Shown here: positions 34,036-45,725 of the stretch, in pieces
Numbering within the stretch: the first letter of the stretch is position 1
How the letters are laid out: each line of letters starts with the position of its first letter
NCBI GenBank assembly: GCA_026929865.2
Contig: CM049405.1
Location: 23,443,501-23,507,500, forward strand
DNA: 64,000 bases
Reading direction: 5' to 3'
Source of the DNA: Hyperoplus lanceolatus
Lineage: Eukaryota; Chordata; Actinopteri; Uranoscopiformes; Ammodytidae
The notes under the pieces: model-generated
What the model was told of the DNA's origin: nothing
The model's input: only the letters and a program-made list of their open reading frames with translations
The model's database searches: none
Translations under genes and position numbers: made by a program

Positions 34036-34485
34036 ATGTAGGCCTATGTAAACTTAAATCATGTATTTTTCTTTCTTCTGAGCTCACAAAACATAAGAAC
34101 CAGATGCCTTCTGGTTACATACTAGATGTGCACAAATAAAACATCAGCACACACAAGTAAAAAAATAAATTAATAAAACATTACAATGCTGTATCATATA
34201 TAATGTAATGTAGGCCTATGTAAACTTAAATCATGTTTTTTCTTTCTTCTGAGCTCACAAAACATAAGAACCAGATGCCTTCTGGTTACATACCAGATGT
34301 GCACAAATAAAACATCAGCACACACAAGTAAAAAAATAAATTAATAAAACATTACAATGCTGTATCAAATATAATGTAATGTAGGCCTATGTAAACTTAA
34401 ATCATGTTTTTTCTTTCTTCTGAGCTCACAAAACACATAAGAACGAGGTGCCTTCTGGTTACATACTAGATGTGCACATGTAGAT
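34036..34485. repeat. 171/172-bp tandem repeat inside the hAT
   Basis: TAGGCCTATGTAAACTTAAA recurs at 34039, 34211 and 34382, that is, with periods of 172 and 171. The first two units are near-identical and the third is partial. A more diverged copy precedes them at about 33900-34030. It lies in the 3' non-coding part of the hAT. Confidence 0.88.
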
Positions 34486-35227
34486 TTTTGTTTAAGAAAA
34501 TTAGCTGGTCTACATGTTCTGGATTAAGCGCACTTTGCTGGGCCGTGACAATATCACCAGCTGTTGAGAAGATCCTCTCAGATGGCACACTAGTACCTGG
34601 GATACAAAGGTATCGTTTTGCTTGGCATGACAAAAGGGGGTATTCCCCCTCATGTCATGTTCTCTCCACCAGTTGAGTAGATTGTTGGAGAGTGGCAGTG
34701 ACTTTACCTCTGTGTACCTCATCACCTCATCTAAAACTTTGTCACTTGTGGTTCTGGACACTGCTACTGGAGCATATGTGTTCCCCAGGAGATCAGCCAA
34801 AGCACAGGAGTCCCTTGCTTTCTTTGATGGGGGTCCAGATTCATCAGCTGCTTCTGCCTGCTGCTCCAGCACGTCATCTGCCTCACTGTCTGCTGCATTT
34901 ATTGGCCCACTTTGTTGTGAAAGTAAATCAATCACATTAAATTAAAGAAAAGCTAGATAGAAAAAAAAGCTTTATATTGCAATAGTTATACAGTTAGTTT
35001 TAAATCCATTGTGGGAGTGTATGATAGAACTTTTCAATAAAATAAAAAGTGCCAGCGTTCAAATAATTCCAGAGCTAACTGCATATTAAGACAACAAAAC
35101 AAAAATATTCTGTGTGCACAGTTGCACACATAGTCAGCACCTTCATTCAATATAAATTTGTACTTACAGAGTCCTTCTTAGTTGCTAATGCATCAGTCAG
35201 TGCGTTTCCATGGTACAACTAGATTGA

Positions 35228-35690
35228 AGGACCACTTTTGGTCAAAGTGCCTTTTCTGTAAAAACAACAGGGCTATGGAACAGTATTCCTGTAGGTATTA
35301 GGCAAAGCAACACACTCAGTAGTTTTAAATCAGGTCTCAAGAAATGGCTAAAATCAGGGCAGCGATGTGAACATTTTTAGTCATTTATCTCATGTTTGGT
35401 GTTTTATGTTTACTTTATTATACATCTTGTTTTGTTGTATTCTTTTAACTAGATATGCCTTCTTGGTCATGCAATATTGTGAGCCTATATTTGCACATTG
35501 GGCACTTTTTAATTGTATTATCAAATTCTTGTATTATTATTCATTTTAATCCTTTTTGTTTTTAGCTTAACACCAATTCCTGTCCAGGGACTACAGACGA
35601 AAATTAGCCATGTGGCTATAATCTGGCTCAATTGTATATTGTGCACTGTCCCTGCTAAATAAACAATAAATAAATAAAATAAATTGGATT
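35228..35690 (+). pseudogene. LINE 3' end fragment (C-terminal ORF2 plus UTR)
   Basis: The + frame reads GLWNSIPVGIRQ then TLSSFKSGLKKWLKSGQR, the typical C-terminal tail of LINE ORF2. A stop and a 3' UTR follow, ending GCTAAATAAACAATAAATAA. 5'-truncated, as is usual for LINE insertions. Confidence 0.75.
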
Positions 35691-35917
35691 ATCACATATA
35701 TCGAACAAGACACTCGAACGGACCGTGTCACTTGTCTGAGTATACATGACCTTTCAGAAATCGGATAAATGTCCGATGCATGGCTGTCTCCACTATGCTA
35801 GGTGGCACTGTAGCCCTTTCAACCATGCTTTCAACAAGTGGTTTTAGAGCCACGTCCGGTTCCCTTCCGTCAATAACCCATGGTGTAGCCTATCACGCGC
35901 AGGCACATAAGCACAGT

Positions 35918-38900
35918 GTCACCCTCTTAAAATAATGGCCTAAGTCATATTTTCAAGTTGTTCAGAAAACAGAAAAAACTGAACCATATATAGAGTATAT
36001 GATATTTATGAATCATTTCAAACAAAAAGGTTATGACAATATATGACTATTGATATACAAATAAGGATGTCAGTCAATTGTGTAACATGAGAGGATAAAA
36101 TGACTTAGGCCAATTTATGAACATGCCTTTGCGATTTACGCAATTTTGAACCTGACTTGGGCCAAATTAATTATGGGATAAGTAAGGCAAAACAGTGCTT
36201 TTATTTTTTTTCCCCAACTAATGTAACACACCATGAGGAAGGGTATGCCACAAACATTTGAATATGCTAGTGGAGCACACATAGACTCATGAGACAGAGG
36301 GAAGTTTGGCTGTGAATGGCACCATTAATCCACTCTACCTTCGCGAGACTACAGACTCGGCACCCCACAGCTCTCATGATAATCAACGGAGACTTCAATC
36401 ATGTCTCCCTCTCCAAAACTCTGACCAGCTTCACACAGTATGTGAAATGTAAAACCAGAGGAAATAAAATCCTGGACTTGCTTTATGCCAATGTGAGGGA
36501 GGCATACAGCTCCTCTCCCCTCCCACCCCTCGGCCAGTCTGACCACAACCTGATACACCTTACACCTGTGTACAAGCCTGTAGTAAGCAAGCAGCCGGCT
36601 ACCACCAGGATGTGAAGGTGTGGTCTAGAGAGGCTGAGGACGCCCTGCAGGACTGCTGCCAGAGAACAGACTGGGATCTGTTCCTGGAGGACCATGCAGA
36701 GGACATTGAGGGACTCTCCCATTGCATTACAGATTACATCAGGTTCTGTTAGGACAGCGTTGTACCCATCAAGAAGGTCCGCTGTTTTCCTAACAACAAA
36801 CCCTGGATCAATAAGAACATTAAAAACATACTCAACAGGAAGAAGAGGGCTTTCATGGCAGGAGACAGAGAGGGGGTAAAATCAGTTCAGAAGGAACTGA
36901 GAAGGGAACTAAAGGTGGCCAAAACATGCTATAAGGAGAGGCTGGAGGGCAAGCTCGAAAGGAACAGTGCCAAGGATGTTGGGATGGGATGAAGAAGATC
37001 ACGGGACACAAACTGCTAGGTCCAGCTGTGGCGGGCTGACATGAGCGTGCTAATGAGCTGAACCTATTTTTCAACAGGTTTGACTCAAACCCTGCCCCAG
37101 TGAGCTCAGCAGGTCAGTCTGTGCCCCCTCCTCCACCTCCCCTCCCTCCCCTACTTTCCCTCCCTCTCCCCCTCCCTTTTCCCCTCCTCCCCCCCTTGTT
37201 ACCAGTCTTGTCATCACATCAAGCCAGGTGAGGCGGGAGCTATCAAAGCTCCAGAGGAAGAAAGCAATGGGTCCGGACATCAATCCCAAGGTGCTTAAAG
37301 CGTGTGCCGGACAGCCTGCTGGAGTGTTCCTACACCTCTTCAACCTTTCTCTGAGGCTGAAGAAGGTGCCCCAGTTGTGGAAGCCCTCCTGCATTGTTCC
37401 GGTGCCTAAGATAGCTCGCCCCAGCTCTCCCAACGATTACAGGCCAGTGGTGCTGATCTCACACATAATGAAGACCTTCGAAAGACTCACCTTAAGCCCC
37501 AGATGTGTGACTCCATGGACCCACTGCAGTTTGCGTACCAGGCCCAACTCAGCGTGGCCGGCGCCATCATTTACCTGCTGCACAGGGCTTACTCACACCT
37601 GGAGAAGCCAGGGAGCTCAGTGAGAGTCATGTTCTTCGACTTCTCCAGTGCGTTCAATACCATCCAGCCTCCCCTGCTTGAGAAGAAGCGCTCAGCAATA
37701 CAGGTACACCCCGACATGGTTGCTTGGATTGGTGACTACCTTTCCAGCAGGCCACAGTACGTGCGGCTGCAGAGCGGCCTGTCAGATGTTGTGATGAGCA
37801 ACACTGGTGCACTCCAAGGAACAGTACTTTCACCCTTCCTCTTTACCATCTACACCTCTGACTTCAGCTTCAACTCTGGAACTTGCCATCTCAAGAAATT
37901 CTCAGACGACTCCTCCATCGAGGGCTGCATCAGTGAGGACAGGGAGGACGAGTACAGAGGTGTGGTGGAGGACTTTGTCAGATGGGCAGAGGAGAACCAC
38001 CTCCAACTCAACGTCGGCAAGACCAAGGAGCTGGTGGTGGACTTCCGCCGGAAGAGGAAGCCCCCAACCCCTATTACCATCCAGGGGGTTGAAATAGAGA
38101 CGGTGGATTCGTATAAATTCCTTGGAGTACACATCAACAATAATCTGGACTGGTCAGACAACACAGAGGCCCTCTACCGGAAGAGTCAGAGCAGACTCTT
38201 CTTCCTCAGGACTCAGGAGGCTCAGGTCGTTTGACGAGTGTGGCAGGCTGCTAAGGACATTTTATCTGTCTGTGTCCTTCCACTGCTGCTGGGCTGTTTT
38301 TGCAACAAACAAATTTCTTCTACGGGGATTAATAAAGTTGTATTTTATCTTATCTTATCTTTTCTTATCAATGCACACAATAAGGGTGCATTCACTAATG
38401 GTTATTTAATGCTTAAAAAGCATTAATTAATGGTAAGTTAATGTTTTATAAGCATGAACTTAGCATTAAAGGTGGGTTAAGCGGATTGTCTTTGTTAAAA
38501 TTCCCTAGCACAGGCTGTGTATTAAGAAGATTTGTCAGTCCTCACACAGTATGGACCGGTTGCAGATTGGGAGGAGATATTCACTGATGTTGACAAAAAG
38601 CGATTTGTCAACAAACATTCTGAATAATCATTTACCACACCTTTAAATTAACTGATTAACTAAGATATTAAGCATGAACTAAGCACTACGTGAATAATCA
38701 TGGTAATTAAACATAACCTTACTGTTAATGCTGATTAACACCCTAACCCTAAACCTTATTGTAAATGTTTACCATATTTGGTTATAATTTCATATAAAAT
38801 ATATTTTTTTACAAACCACCGCCATTTTGAAACGCTTATAAAATTGCCTAAGTCACTCCGTCTATTGACTTAGGCTAAACAAAATGGCCTAATTCACACT

Positions 38901-39062
38901 CTTGACATAGGCCATTACACTAAAGGGGTGGGATCACATGAGCTGTTCAACTGAGGATGCTGAGAGTTTTACCAGAGGTGGCCAGCATCACAAGGAGCTG
39001 ATTTAGGCAAGAAAATCATTTTGGCAAAAAAGTGGCTTAGGCCATTATTTTAAGAGGGTGAC
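35918..39062. mobile_element. 3.1-kb element with 27-bp perfect TIRs, holding a LINE
   Basis: GTCACCCTCTTAAAATAATG followed by GCCTAAG at 35918 is matched exactly in inverse at the right end (39062). I found no convincing target duplication. The first ~370 bp and last ~680 bp are unique AT-rich sequence; the middle is a LINE (36300-38372). It carries no transposase of its own. Confidence 0.65.
36300..38372 (+). pseudogene. CR1/Rex1-like LINE, degraded endonuclease-reverse transcriptase
   Basis: + strand pieces in order: endonuclease C-terminal motifs (IINGDFNH, ILDLLYANV, GQSDHNLIHL; 36316-36615), a linker with a stop near 36750, then the RT N-terminus (RELSKLQRKKAMGPDIN; 37228 on). The RT core from 37503 has MFFDFSSAFNTIQ, ALQGTVLSPFLF and KKFSDDSSIEGC (the catalytic DD pair, with Ser before it as is common in this fish group), then LNVGKTKELVVDFRR. 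It breaks off near 38234 (FLRTQEAQVV). The 3' end ATTAATAAAGTTGTATTTTA carries a short (TTATC)n tail. Several frameshifts make it inactive. The CR1/Rex1 label is from memory of the motif set. Confidence 0.85.
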
Positions 39063-39899
39063 GACAGAACGAGAAGTCCGATATGCGATATCTGATCCCT
39101 GTATACATGAAGAGAGAAAGCCGACAATGAACGAAATATCTAGGTGTTCTTATCCGACTTCTCTTGTCCGTTATTGTGCCAATTTGTGTCCGAAGTAGAT
39201 CGGATAAAGGTGTTTACATGCAGTTTAAAAGTCCTGTTGAGGTCTTATTCGTTTAGTTATCCGATTATGAGTCTGCATGTAAACACACTGAGTGATAGTG
39301 GTGAGATGGGCGAAGATTTCCTCACGCTCATCATCAGACAGAAAAGGCTGGGCCTTGAAGCGCGGGTCCAGAGCTGAAGCTAGGAGGAGTTCATCCTTCA
39401 GGCCAATGTACCTTGAAAATAAAAATAAATTCATAAATTCACATTACAATAAATATTTCCCCCCTCATAATCGTGATATTCTAATTAAAATTAGTGTGTA
39501 GTGTATAGTTACTGTACAAAACAAACTGTGAATAAAACAGGCCTAACAATGTCATGATGTAGAACAATAAATACCTTTTTTGGAGATCCTTGTGCACTGC
39601 AGATTTAATCTCCTTCACGATCCCAGAGTAATTGGGGGTCAGTTGCATTTCCTCCAGAAGTTTGGCTCTAAGGGGTGCGATGACAGACAGAGTAGGGGTA
39701 CCTTCCTGGGACATCACCAAGGTGGCTTTCTTCAGTGGCTTCAGAGCATGTGCAACGTCCTCTGCTGCTGTTATGTCTGCCTCTGTAAGGGTGCACAGAT
39801 CCTTTTCCTGTTTTCGTACTTCAGGGGAAAGTTGTGCAGCGGACACAGCTGGTTGCTGCTCCAAAAATCTTTCCAGCATTTCTAATGCACTGTTCCAAC

Positions 39900-40324
39900 C
39901 ATAGATAGTAAATAATATGGATGTAGCATCCGGGCTGACCTCAGTTATTCACACGGCATCCAATAATCCTGGTTTGTGCGCGTCACCATTTTGTGAGATT
40001 TTTACTCTGCCTCACGTCGGGGGGAGGGAGATAGCTGACGTATACCTCTGAGGCAAAGTGGGGGACAATGGGCGGAGAGCTGTCACTCAAGAGATCGCAC
40101 CAATACATTTTAACCTCCAAAAGAATAAAAACTAGCGTGGTCCAAAAAAATTCACCCCCCTCAGAGTTGTCATGGAGATATGAACTAAACATACAGACTA
40201 GAATGGTTTTGTGGCCCAGGCTGTAAATAGGTTTAATAAGACTTTGAAAACGGCATGTTTAACATTGGAGTCAATGAGAGATGGCTGTCTTCTGCTTCCA
40301 GCCCCCAGTGGCACTTCCTGGTTA
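39900..40324 (+). mobile_element. CATAGATAG MITE, copy 2 (3' truncated)
   Basis: It starts CATAGATAGTAAATAATATG and follows copy 1 closely through CCCCCAGTGGCACTTCCTGG. The last ~75 bp (ending GGGGCTTG) are missing, so no target duplication can be checked. It abuts the hAT transposase exon. Confidence 0.8.
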
Positions 40325-40860
40325 AGTATCCACATTAATACAGCAGGCAAGTTCAAGCAGTCAATGTTTAAAGCTGCATTAGATTCGATTTATATTTTGA
40401 GGTGGCCCTTAGAACTCAATACACAAGCAAATTAAGCAAACCTCTTTAAAAATGCTGGAAATCGAGGAACATTCTGCAAGTAGCTTATAGCAAAAACGTT
40501 GAAAATTAAGGCAAATTCCAAAGAATTTCAAAACAAATTTGGAAAATTGCTATTAATCATAGATAATAACTAGGTTCATCAGTGATAAACAAACAGACTG
40601 CTGGGTTGACCAAGTGTACATAAATTGCGTTTCCAACAGTATGCAATGTTTCTTGGTTTTCATTCCTATTTATCGCCCTCTACGTTTTCAAAGTGTGAGT
40701 TTAGATAGTGATGACACTGTAATGCTATGAATAGCACAAGAGAAGAGAAGAACGCTCTTGTTGCCCTAATTGACTCTTTGATTTGACTTCATACATCGTG
40801 CTGCTGTGTCTAGTTTCCATCGTCCCCAAAACAGCTTCATTAGCAACTCAATAACTGTAA
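40325..40860. other. Spacer without a gene
   Basis: AT-rich sequence with no recognisable gene. It may include the lost 5' part of the hAT beyond the MITE, but no transposase motif is readable. Confidence 0.4.
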
Positions 40861-41135
40861 GATAAGTTAAGTTAAGTTACTTTATTAGTCAACGGTTGGT
40901 TACATTGAAATTTGTCTTTTCGCATATCCCCTCTCAAGTTACCACACTTCGGAGGGGGTCAGAGCACAGGGTCAGCCGCAGTACAGCGCCCCTGGAGCAG
41001 TTTGGGGTTAAGTGTTTTGCTCAAGGACACAATGGTAGAGATGGTGGGCACCGTAGACGTAATACCAGCCTCTGCTAGTTTTACAACTAACACCCTCCTG
41101 TCCGGTGCCGGGGATCGAACCAGCGACCTCCCAAG
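40861..41135 (-). mobile_element. LINE/SINE 3' end in reverse orientation
   Basis: A short (TAAGT)n tail (40861-40880) precedes TACTTTATTAGTC, AGCGCCCCTGGAGCAGTTT and GGGGATCGAACCAGCGACC. In inverse this is the common fish retroelement end in which a GGTCGCTGGTTCGATCCCC block is followed by a microsatellite tail. Confidence 0.6.
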
Positions 41136-41164
41136 GTAGTTGGCGAAAGATAGTCTGTCTAAGC

Positions 41165-41425
41165 TATTGGAATCTAAACCAATCAGTGCCCAAGCTCTCC
41201 AATAGCTAATGGACCTCAGCTATATTTCGGCAAATCAGAGAAGGCCTGTCCAATAGCTATAGGAGATTTCGGCCAATCAGTCAACGCCTGTACGGCGCAT
41301 GCGCATTGCGTCATGACGCTCAGCACAGCAGCACTGGACGTCCATCTTTGTTTACGTTTAGAGAGCTACGCTGTTTGTTGGATAATAACCTACAGATATT
41401 CCTTCATTCGTTATCAAAGTAAGAA
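41165..41425 (+). promoter_or_regulatory. Promoter-like segment with CCAAT, NRF1 and CRE-like sites
   Basis: CCAATCAG occurs at about 41180 and 41274, ATTGG-type inverse boxes nearby, an NRF1 palindrome GCGCATGCGC at 41295-41304, and the 12-base palindrome GCGTCATGACGC at 41308-41319. A splice-donor-like AAA/GTAAGA follows at 41419. An acceptor-like TTCTCTTTTTTTAAG ends at 42479. No long coding exon follows, so the transcript, if any, is unknown. Confidence 0.35.
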
Positions 41426-42080
41426 ACCACTTAATGTTTTTACATCCATATTAGCTATGCTTCACATTTTCATTCATCCCTAACGTAGCACAGGCATTCT
41501 ATCTCTGTATTGAAGCAACAGTCAGTAGCCTAGTTAGCTTTCGCCATTGCTGACTACATTAACGTCGGTCAGCATGGACATTTACGATGTTATCTAATGT
41601 AATTCACAAGGCTTTAGTTCTCGTTTGTTGATGTGCTAAAGCTGTAAGGCTGTAGAGGTATCTAGGAGCTCTATTTATTCATCCAGCACCCGCTCTCTCT
41701 GTCACTACACGTCCGCTCTCCCTGGGCTTCTTGCCGCACTCGCCCGCTGAATTCTGTCCCAAACCGGCCCGTTTTAAACTCTAAAAGGGACGCGGTAGTA
41801 CCGGGGGCATCCCATAACCTTAGCCGATCCCTCCCCAGCAAAGTCCCGTCCCAAAACAACACGCAGTCCCGCGCCCATTCAATGTATCGAAGCAGCCAGC
41901 CACTGTTATCTACTTCAGTTTACATAAGCTATTGTGGTGGTTATTGCTGTATGTTAGTGTGATACTATCTCAGTGTATAATAGTTAGTTAGCATGTTTAA
42001 ATCCAGTGTTTACTTGTTCACAAGAGCTACCGTATGTTCCCTTAAAGATAATGATGTAAACATTAGCTCATTATGTGTGT
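41426..42080. other. Spacer without a recognised gene
   Basis: A GC-richer stretch (41680-41880) has a 63-codon frame on - without recognised homology. Nothing else is supported. Confidence 0.35.
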
Positions 42081-42089
42081 CTGACTTAG

Positions 42090-42315
42090 TAGTCTCGCAA
42101 AGCCAGACCAAACTACAGCAAGTAGTATGGTCTGGAAGCACTCCGTTTAGAGCCGTCTATTCGGGGGGAAACTGGGCTGGCCTGTTTTTATCTATTTAAA
42201 CCAATCACAATCATCTACGGCGGGGCTAACCCCGGGAAGCAGCCAATGGAGGCGTAGCGTTGTTTGCCGACGCCAGAGCTTAATAGACGCTGGCGGGAGT
42301 GGTCAAGCCAGACTA
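42090..42315 (+). mobile_element. TAGTCTGG MITE B2 with 9-bp TSD
   Basis: It runs from TAGTCTCGCAAAGCCAGACC to CAAGCCAGACTA. CTGACTTAG is duplicated exactly (42081-42089 and 42316-42324). Inverse-oriented sister of 16648-16874, with only scattered substitutions. Confidence 0.88.
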
Positions 42316-42779
42316 CTGACTTAGTAATCAAATGACATGCATTGTAGTTGCTACAAGGGAATAATGACATGTATTAGCCCACCTGAAGCCTAGGTATGAT
42401 GACAGCTGTTAATGGTTGTAATAACAATGCATTTGTTGCTTGCGTCACTGATAGTGTATCTGTTTTCTCTTTTTTTAAGACTGTGGATGACTGTACAGTA
42501 CAAGCTATGGACAGCGTGCCAGGTTGTTGATGACTGCTGTGCCACGCATAGACAGAGTTGACAGAATGGCAGAGTATCTGGTGAAGAAGAAAAGGCGTGT
42601 CTGCAGTCTAACCACCGCTGGCTGTGAAGCTGAAGCTTTTACCTGCTCCACCCTCCAGCCCTCAGCTTGTGCTGCTGGCTCCAGCTGACTCTCAGGTGCC
42701 TGTGCTAGTTGCTGCCCAGCAGGTCCCTGGGTGCCACCCTCTTCTCTGCCCCTTTTGCCCCTGCTGCTTCCGCTACTGT

Positions 42780-43075
42780 CCCAAAATAATGTCCACAATA
42801 GAGAGCATCCTCTGTCTCAGCGTGACGGTGTGCTATGGTAGCTGCATTGCGAAGGACAGAAAGGCTCTGGCCCCACTGGTGAAAACGGCTCAGAGAATAG
42901 TGGGGAGTCCACTCCCAAATCTGGACTCACTATACACCAGCCGCCTCCAGAAGAAGGCCAGGTGTATCTCATCTGACCCCACCCACCCGGGCTACGGACT
43001 GTTTGTACCTCTGCCATCTAGGAAGAGGTACAGATATCTAAAGACTAAAACAAACAGACTATAGAACAGCTTCTT
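42780..43075 (+). pseudogene. LINE ORF2 C-terminal remnant
   Basis: The + frame has IESILCLSVTVCYGSC, KTAQRIVGSPLPNLDSLYTS, then KKARCISSDPTHPGYGLF and LPSRKRYR. This is the familiar C-terminal block of fish jockey-superfamily LINEs (CR1/L2/Rex side). The upstream RT is absent. A (GT)n tract and a UTR ending near 43500 follow. Confidence 0.78.
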
Positions 43076-43175
43076 CTACAAACTCATTACCTCCCCCAAC
43101 CGCTCTGAGAACACACAACCACAAACAATGTGGTCTGTGCTATGCACATTATAGAGACTTTAATATGTATTGAAC

Positions 43176-43275
<100 letters not shown>

Positions 43276-43812
43276 TGTGAGTGAGTGTGTGTGAGAGCGA
43301 GCGAGCGGACGTGGACAGATAGTGTGCGTGTGTGAATGAGTGAAAGTGAGTACATGCATGTGCATATTATTTGCACACAGTATTTTCTTATGTATATTTT
43401 TATATCTTGTTTTTACTGTGTAACTCTAAGCTGGAGCCGTCAGCAGAAATATTGTTGTGTGCAAAACACACAATGACTGAAGTATTCTTGTATCTTGAAT
43501 CAAAACTGGCTCTCAGATGACTGCACAATGTGGGCCTCTACGTCAAGATGCTTTACCGACATGTGAGACAGATAAAAGTAATTTTTGAAAGTTAAAGATG
43601 GTTGCTTTCATCTCCCTTTGTGGTTAAGGTGTGATCAATCATTGAAATATGAAGAGGCATCCTTTTCATTGTTTTTTTTTTATTAATCTATTTTATAATA
43701 ATTTATTTTACTTATTTTTTTATATACCTGAGTCTCCCTTCCTCATTTTATTAATTGTTTATCCTGTTGCTTGTATTTTGATTAGATTTTGATTGTAAAT
43801 ATGACTTCCTTT

Positions 43813-44041
43813 TGTGACGGACGCTAAATGGACACAATTCACTGAAATGTATTTACATAGATTCATGAATGAAATGTTTTGCTCCCTTTAAGAGGGCGTA
43901 TGGTAACAGGGGAGACGGGGCACCATGTGTAGTTAAAAGGTGGCTGTATGACGTGTGCTGGAAAAGGTTTGTGAATAAACGGCCACAGAGGTGTGCAGCC
44001 AAATGAAGTTATCGGCTTGACTCCTTCCTTCAACTCCTGCA
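43813..44041 (+). mobile_element. Possible solo LTR
   Basis: TGTGACGGACGC at the left and CAACTCCTGCA at the right give TG...CA ends. Between them are a promoter-like GC patch and GTGAATAAACGGCC (poly(A) signal), as in the LTRs of many fish retroelements. The flanking bases do not form a clear target duplication, so this stays tentative. Confidence 0.3.
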
Positions 44042-44317
44042 ATTTTTTCTTATTTCTTGTTCATAAGAAATAGGCCTACAATTCTAATTCCACTCACAAT
44101 GAGTGATGTCTTATTTGTATGAATTATTAAGTGATATGACAACTGTTTTGTACGTTCTGAGGTATATAATTAACACTAACTCACTTCATTTTCCCTAAAT
44201 TTTTCATTTTTTTCCTCCTTTTCTTCTTCCCCCTTCTTCCCCCTCTTTCTCCTTTCTTCCCCCCCCCTTGGCAGACTATTGTTCCCCAGCTTTAGAGGGG
44301 CCACCTTTCCTCTAGGC

Positions 44318-45646
44318 CAGTGGTTCTCAACCGGTGGGGCGCGCCCCCCCGGGGGGGCGCGGACACTCTACCGGGGGGCGCGAGGGGGATGAAAAAAAAA
44401 AAAAAAAAATCTTATATTTTTTTTTTTTTTTTTGGAATTTCAATTTTTTTTCCTGATATGTAGCCTAGTTCAGAGATGATATGTATTTTTTTCTTTCTTA
44501 ACTTTTTTTGATAGGTAGTTGCCAAGTTCATCACACAAACACTCCAATCCACTGATATGAGATCAGTTTGCAATTTTCAAGTACTGAATTAATGGTAGGA
44601 CTGTGGCCACTAGAACTGGTCTCTGGTCAGCAAAGGTTTTGAAAACAGCTTAAGCGTGCTTGTGACATGCGTGCCACCCATTCATGTGTATGGGCACGTG
44701 TCCCAGCAGATTTTTTAAATCTGAATAAAAAAATTTAAGTTTGTAGTTAGCAAGTGTAACATGTTCTTAGGGCAGAATTTCATAAATAAAGGTTTATTTT
44801 TTTAGCAAGATATTTGGTCAAAAGCTAGTTGTCATCCGTCCCTCTGTCCAGTTGTTAGGCATCTGGCTGCTAGCAGGTTATGTTGTCTTGCTAATTTTAC
44901 TATTCATCTGAACTGAAATAAATATTGACTTATTCCTTTATTATCTTCGCCAGAATGCACCAGAATGCTTAGATTACATGTTAAAAACACAAAAAAATCT
45001 TCTGGGGGGGATGCCCCCAATACCCCCCTTCAGGGGTTTAGTTTTCTGACAAACATTACAATGGATACTAACATGATTTGGGCATTTGGGATTATAAATC
45101 ATCTTTGAATTGGTTGTACAGCATATCACATGCTATTCATTCAGGGGTGCGATGGCCACCCCACTCTTGCTCTGTGGCCAACCTTGGCCACCCCCAGTCA
45201 AAATTTCCTGGAATTGCCACTGAGACACACACAACTCCGCGTTCAGGCTGCACAGCACATTAATCGCAGGTAGCATTTTGAGCTAAATCTGGCCACTTTC
45301 CAAATCCAAGACTCAATAGTTGAAACATTCTCTGAACTGGGTTGTCAGACAGCAGTGTTTCCCATTAATCATAGACTTTGTTTTGTGAAGCTTTTTCATA
45401 AGGTATACCTATTGTAGAATGTATTCTGTGTATGTTCTATTTAGGCTACTATTTTCTTCTCTTCTGAGGAGATTTAAAAAAAAAAAAATTCCTCAGTGCC
45501 TCATTGATACAATCTCATAATTAGCTTTTAAAGTGCACCAGAATTTAACGTTAAAATATAAGAAATTTCCGGACCCCAACCCTAAACCCAATGTTCAACT
45601 CAAAGGTGCGCCACTGGCCTAGCCCTTGTGATAATAACAATAACAG

Positions 45647-45725
<79 letters not shown>

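Larger units (their letters stand above)
35198..39290. mobile_element. 4.1-kb CAGTGYGTTT element inserted in a hAT exon
   Basis: The ends are CAGTGCGTTTCCATG (35198) and CATGTAAACACACTG (39290), inverted with two mismatches. AGT is duplicated at 35195-35197 and 39291-39293. Its removal puts the transposase exon back in frame. PIF/Harbinger-like by duplication length. Most of its length is later insertion: a LINE fragment at 35228-35690 and a 3.1-kb element at 35918-39062. Confidence 0.78.
33678..39899 (-). pseudogene. Intron-containing ZBED-type hAT transposase, split by nested insertions
   Basis: The left end CAGAGCTGGGTATTGTCAAG (33678) and its CGATTCGATT subterminal repeats look like a hAT end. 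Transposase pieces on - are: 39899-39575 (WNSALEMLERFLEQQ; HALKPLKKAT), intron 39574-39412 with GT...AG ends, then 39411-39291 (GLKDELLLASALDPRFK, the hAT LDPRF motif). The exon is cut at 39290 and resumes at 35197-35168 (DALATKKDS), before a GTAAGT donor. The last exon, about 34935-34480, carries NNLLNWWREHD and, after a frame change near 34640, SVPSERIFSTAGDIVTAQ (dimerisation domain, catalytic Glu). The 5' end is lost at the MITE starting 39900. The frame damage and the insertions rule out activity. Confidence 0.75.

Noticed and set aside
34036..34485. CRISPR-like spaced repeats
   Set aside because: Units are contiguous 171/172-bp tandem repeats in a vertebrate hAT, not short repeats with unique spacers.
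36483..38409. Antisense and +2 frames across the LINE
   Set aside because: Shadows of the reverse-transcriptase frame caused by its GC-rich codons.
43813..44041. Complete LTR retrotransposon here
   Set aside because: Only one LTR-like unit is visible, without internal coding sequence or a clear target duplication; kept only as a possible solo LTR.
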